From JAHIVN01 sp018816645 (GTDB taxonomy: Bacteria > Patescibacteriota > Dojkabacteria > JAHIVN01), in the NCBI GenBank assembly GCA_043816305.1, contig JBDRHZ010000038.1, positions 1 to 6,806 of the forward strand: DNA of 6,806 nucleotides, given 5' to 3'. The first letter of the stretch is position 1. Each line of letters starts with the position of its first letter. Shown one piece after another: positions 5,786-6,806 of this stretch. The notes under the pieces are model-generated. The model was not told the DNA's origin, did no database searches, and saw only the letters and a list, made by a program, of their open reading frames with translations. The position numbers and the translations under genes are program-made.

Positions 5786-5830
5786 ATGCATTCGAACTAT
5801 CTTTAGAATACAGCACTTTCTATTTATTTA

Positions 5831-5836
5831 TATAAT
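5831..5836 (+). promoter_or_regulatory. Candidate -10 for the methyltransferase gene
   Basis: TATAAT (5831-5836) is a perfect -10 hexamer 31 bases before the ATG at 5868. The region is almost pure A/T and no convincing -35 lies at 16-18 bases, so the match could be compositional. Confidence 0.35.
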
Positions 5837-5867
5837 CATATACTAAATAATATTTGATAAGTTTTTC

Positions 5868-6599
5868 ATGCAAGAAGAAAACGAGAAGCTATATACAAGC
5901 ATTTGGAGTGCAAAGAAAATACGAAGCCACAAATTCTGGATTACTTGGGAAAAATTCAAAAGACTGATTCCTGGAAACGATCCTAAACTGCTCGACATAG
6001 GATGCGGGATTCGTCCCCGTATCCCAATAAAAGGTTCCTACTTTTTGGACCTAAGCAAGCCGGCACTGGAAGTGCTGGAGAAACTAGGAGGAATCTGTGA
6101 ACACGGAGACATCACCTCTCTGCCCTACAAAGATAATTACTTTGATCTCATAAACGCAGCTGAGGTTTTTGAACATATTGAGGACGATAAAAAAGCGGCA
6201 GAAGAAGTCGCTAGAGTCTTGAAACCCGGTGGATTTTTCTGCATTTCAGTTCCGATGAACATGAAGTATTGGACAAGATTTGATGAAAAAGTAAACCACG
6301 TAAGAAGGTATGAGCCAGAGGAAGTTTATAACCTCATCAGTAAAAATGGATTCAAGGTCAAGTGTTTTCTTGTAAATAACCCTTCGAAATCGGCTCTTTA
6401 TAAGAATTTTGCAAGCAGGTTCCTTTCGCTTTTCCCGAAACTGGCTGTAAATCTTGAAGAGAGATTTTTACTGCCATTTGCAAAACTAGTAGAAGAAATC
6501 AGAAAACCGAAGTGGCAGCTGGAGGGTTTTGTAGAAAGACTAAAGGATTCAAGCGGTGTGATAGTAATCTGCCAAAAGATAATAGCACCGACTGTTTGA
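5868..6599 (+). CDS. Class I SAM-dependent methyltransferase (Methyltransf_11 type)
   Basis: This 243-residue soluble enzyme shows the usual motif order. Motif I is LLDIGCG (41-47), binding S-adenosylmethionine. An acidic end of strand two (FLDLSKPAL, 59-67) should contact the ribose. Then come GDITSLPYKDNYFDLINAAE (80-99) with D81 near the adenine, VFEHI (100-104), and the post-motif RVLKPGGFFCISVP (116-129). A following NHVRRYEPEEVYNLISKNGF (143-162) is a pattern frequent in methyltransferases of this type that act on small molecules, glycans or lipids. The C-terminal helical part (about 175-225) probably shapes the acceptor pocket. The substrate cannot be read from the sequence; with no pathway neighbours a cell-envelope glycan role is only a guess. 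The start is the first ATG; no Shine-Dalgarno is present. It ends on UGA. Confidence 0.9.
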   Translation: MQEENEKLYTSIWSAKKIRSHKFWITWEKFKRLIPGNDPKLLDIGCGIRPRIPIKGSYFLDLSKPALEVLEKLGGICEHGDITSLPYKDNYFDLINAAEVFEHIEDDKKAAEEVARVLKPGGFFCISVPMNMKYWTRFDEKVNHVRRYEPEEVYNLISKNGFKVKCFLVNNPSKSALYKNFASRFLSLFPKLAVNLEERFLLPFAKLVEEIRKPKWQLEGFVERLKDSSGVIVICQKIIAPTV

Positions 6600-6626
6600 G
6601 AATTTTTCATACTATGATCGTATAAT
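6596..6626 (+). promoter_or_regulatory. Possible promoter upstream of the right-edge transposase
   Basis: TTGAGA (6596-6601, overlapping the methyltransferase stop) and TATAAT (6621-6626) are near-consensus boxes, but the 19-base spacer is long and the next start codon is 83 bases away. Confidence 0.3.
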
Positions 6627-6708
6627 ACTAAAATATCTGCTAAAATTATACTTTAAGAACTTAAGATAAGGGTAATGTATAAAAAGAGCCACCGATTGTG
6701 ATAAGATA

Positions 6709-6806
6709 ATGCCTATGATAAGGCAAAAATGTATAAAATGTGGTGGTACAGAATTTTGGAACGTCCGTAGAGGGAAGAAAAGGTGCAAGAAATGTAGATA
6801 TGAGTT
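6709..6806 (+). CDS. N-terminal zinc ribbon of an IS1595-like transposase (runs off right edge)
   Basis: Thirty-two codons are open to the window edge. After MPMIRQK comes a four-cysteine zinc ribbon: C8-x2-C11, 14 residues, then C26-x2-C29, ending CKKCRYE. This matches the layout of the zinc-binding N-terminus of IS1595/ISXO2-type transposases, whose 'C.xCRxxF' ending is close to what is seen; the catalytic DDE domain would lie outside the window. Two in-frame ATGs (6709 and 6715) are possible starts. Just upstream, TGATAAG occurs at 6699-6705 and again at 6716-6722, and the sequence from about 6685 could be the element's terminal repeat, but the far end is needed to show it. Another zinc-ribbon protein cannot be excluded. 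Confidence 0.55.
   Translation, partial: MPMIRQKCIKCGGTEFWNVRRGKKRCKKCRYE

Noticed and set aside
4727..5800. tRNA 3' end as an attachment site with a duplicate downstream
   Set aside because: Only a short TTCGAA match (5791-5796) exists; no direct repeat of the tRNA 3' end was found within the window.

Overview
The window looks like part of a small-genome, AT-rich bacterium, most likely of the Candidate Phyla Radiation (Patescibacteria). This is inferred from the gene set: a divergent CarD/CdnL regulator, a large von Willebrand A + DUF11 surface protein ending in a sortase-like tail, a two-TM protein of a type common in that group, and long low-complexity intergenic stretches. No taxonomic marker is present. 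UGA acts as a stop (it ends the 1259-3778 and 5868-6599 genes), so a recoded Gracilibacteria-type genome is unlikely.

Layout. At the left edge (1-180, minus strand) lies the N-terminal part of an HTH protein, perhaps a transposase, which runs out of the window. Divergent to it, behind an extended -10 promoter, is a CarD-family RNA polymerase regulator (350-823). Then comes 435 bp without a gene (824-1258): a G-poor, short-word repeat stretch, a degenerate 9-bp tandem repeat (993-1064), and a good promoter (TTTACA-17-TATATT). That promoter drives the largest gene, an 839-residue cell-surface protein with a complete vWA MIDAS, three DUF11 modules and a C-terminal membrane anchor (1259-3778). 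A small two-TM cytoplasm-facing protein (3732-4382) overlaps its 3' end, so the two are probably one operon.

The second half starts with a perfect extended -10 element (4406-4414). It is followed by a non-coding stretch of two tandem copies of a hairpin / AAGGAGG / hairpin module, and then tRNA-Arg with anticodon GCG (4679-4754). Next are an unrecognised N-terminally anchored exported protein (4852-5673), flanked by two GC-rich REP-like palindromes in opposite orientation, and a class I SAM methyltransferase (5868-6599). At the right edge, the zinc-ribbon start of an IS1595-like transposase (6709-6806) runs out of the window.

How the genes work together. Only the surface protein and its overlapping membrane partner show a clear link: an envelope-exposed adhesin-like protein plus a cytoplasmic-side membrane protein. 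The rest are independent units. The observation most worth pursuing is the tandem structured module ahead of the tRNA. It holds the only perfect Shine-Dalgarno cores I see outside genes, yet no canonical start codon follows them, while none of the seven coding sequences here has a recognisable Shine-Dalgarno at usual spacing.
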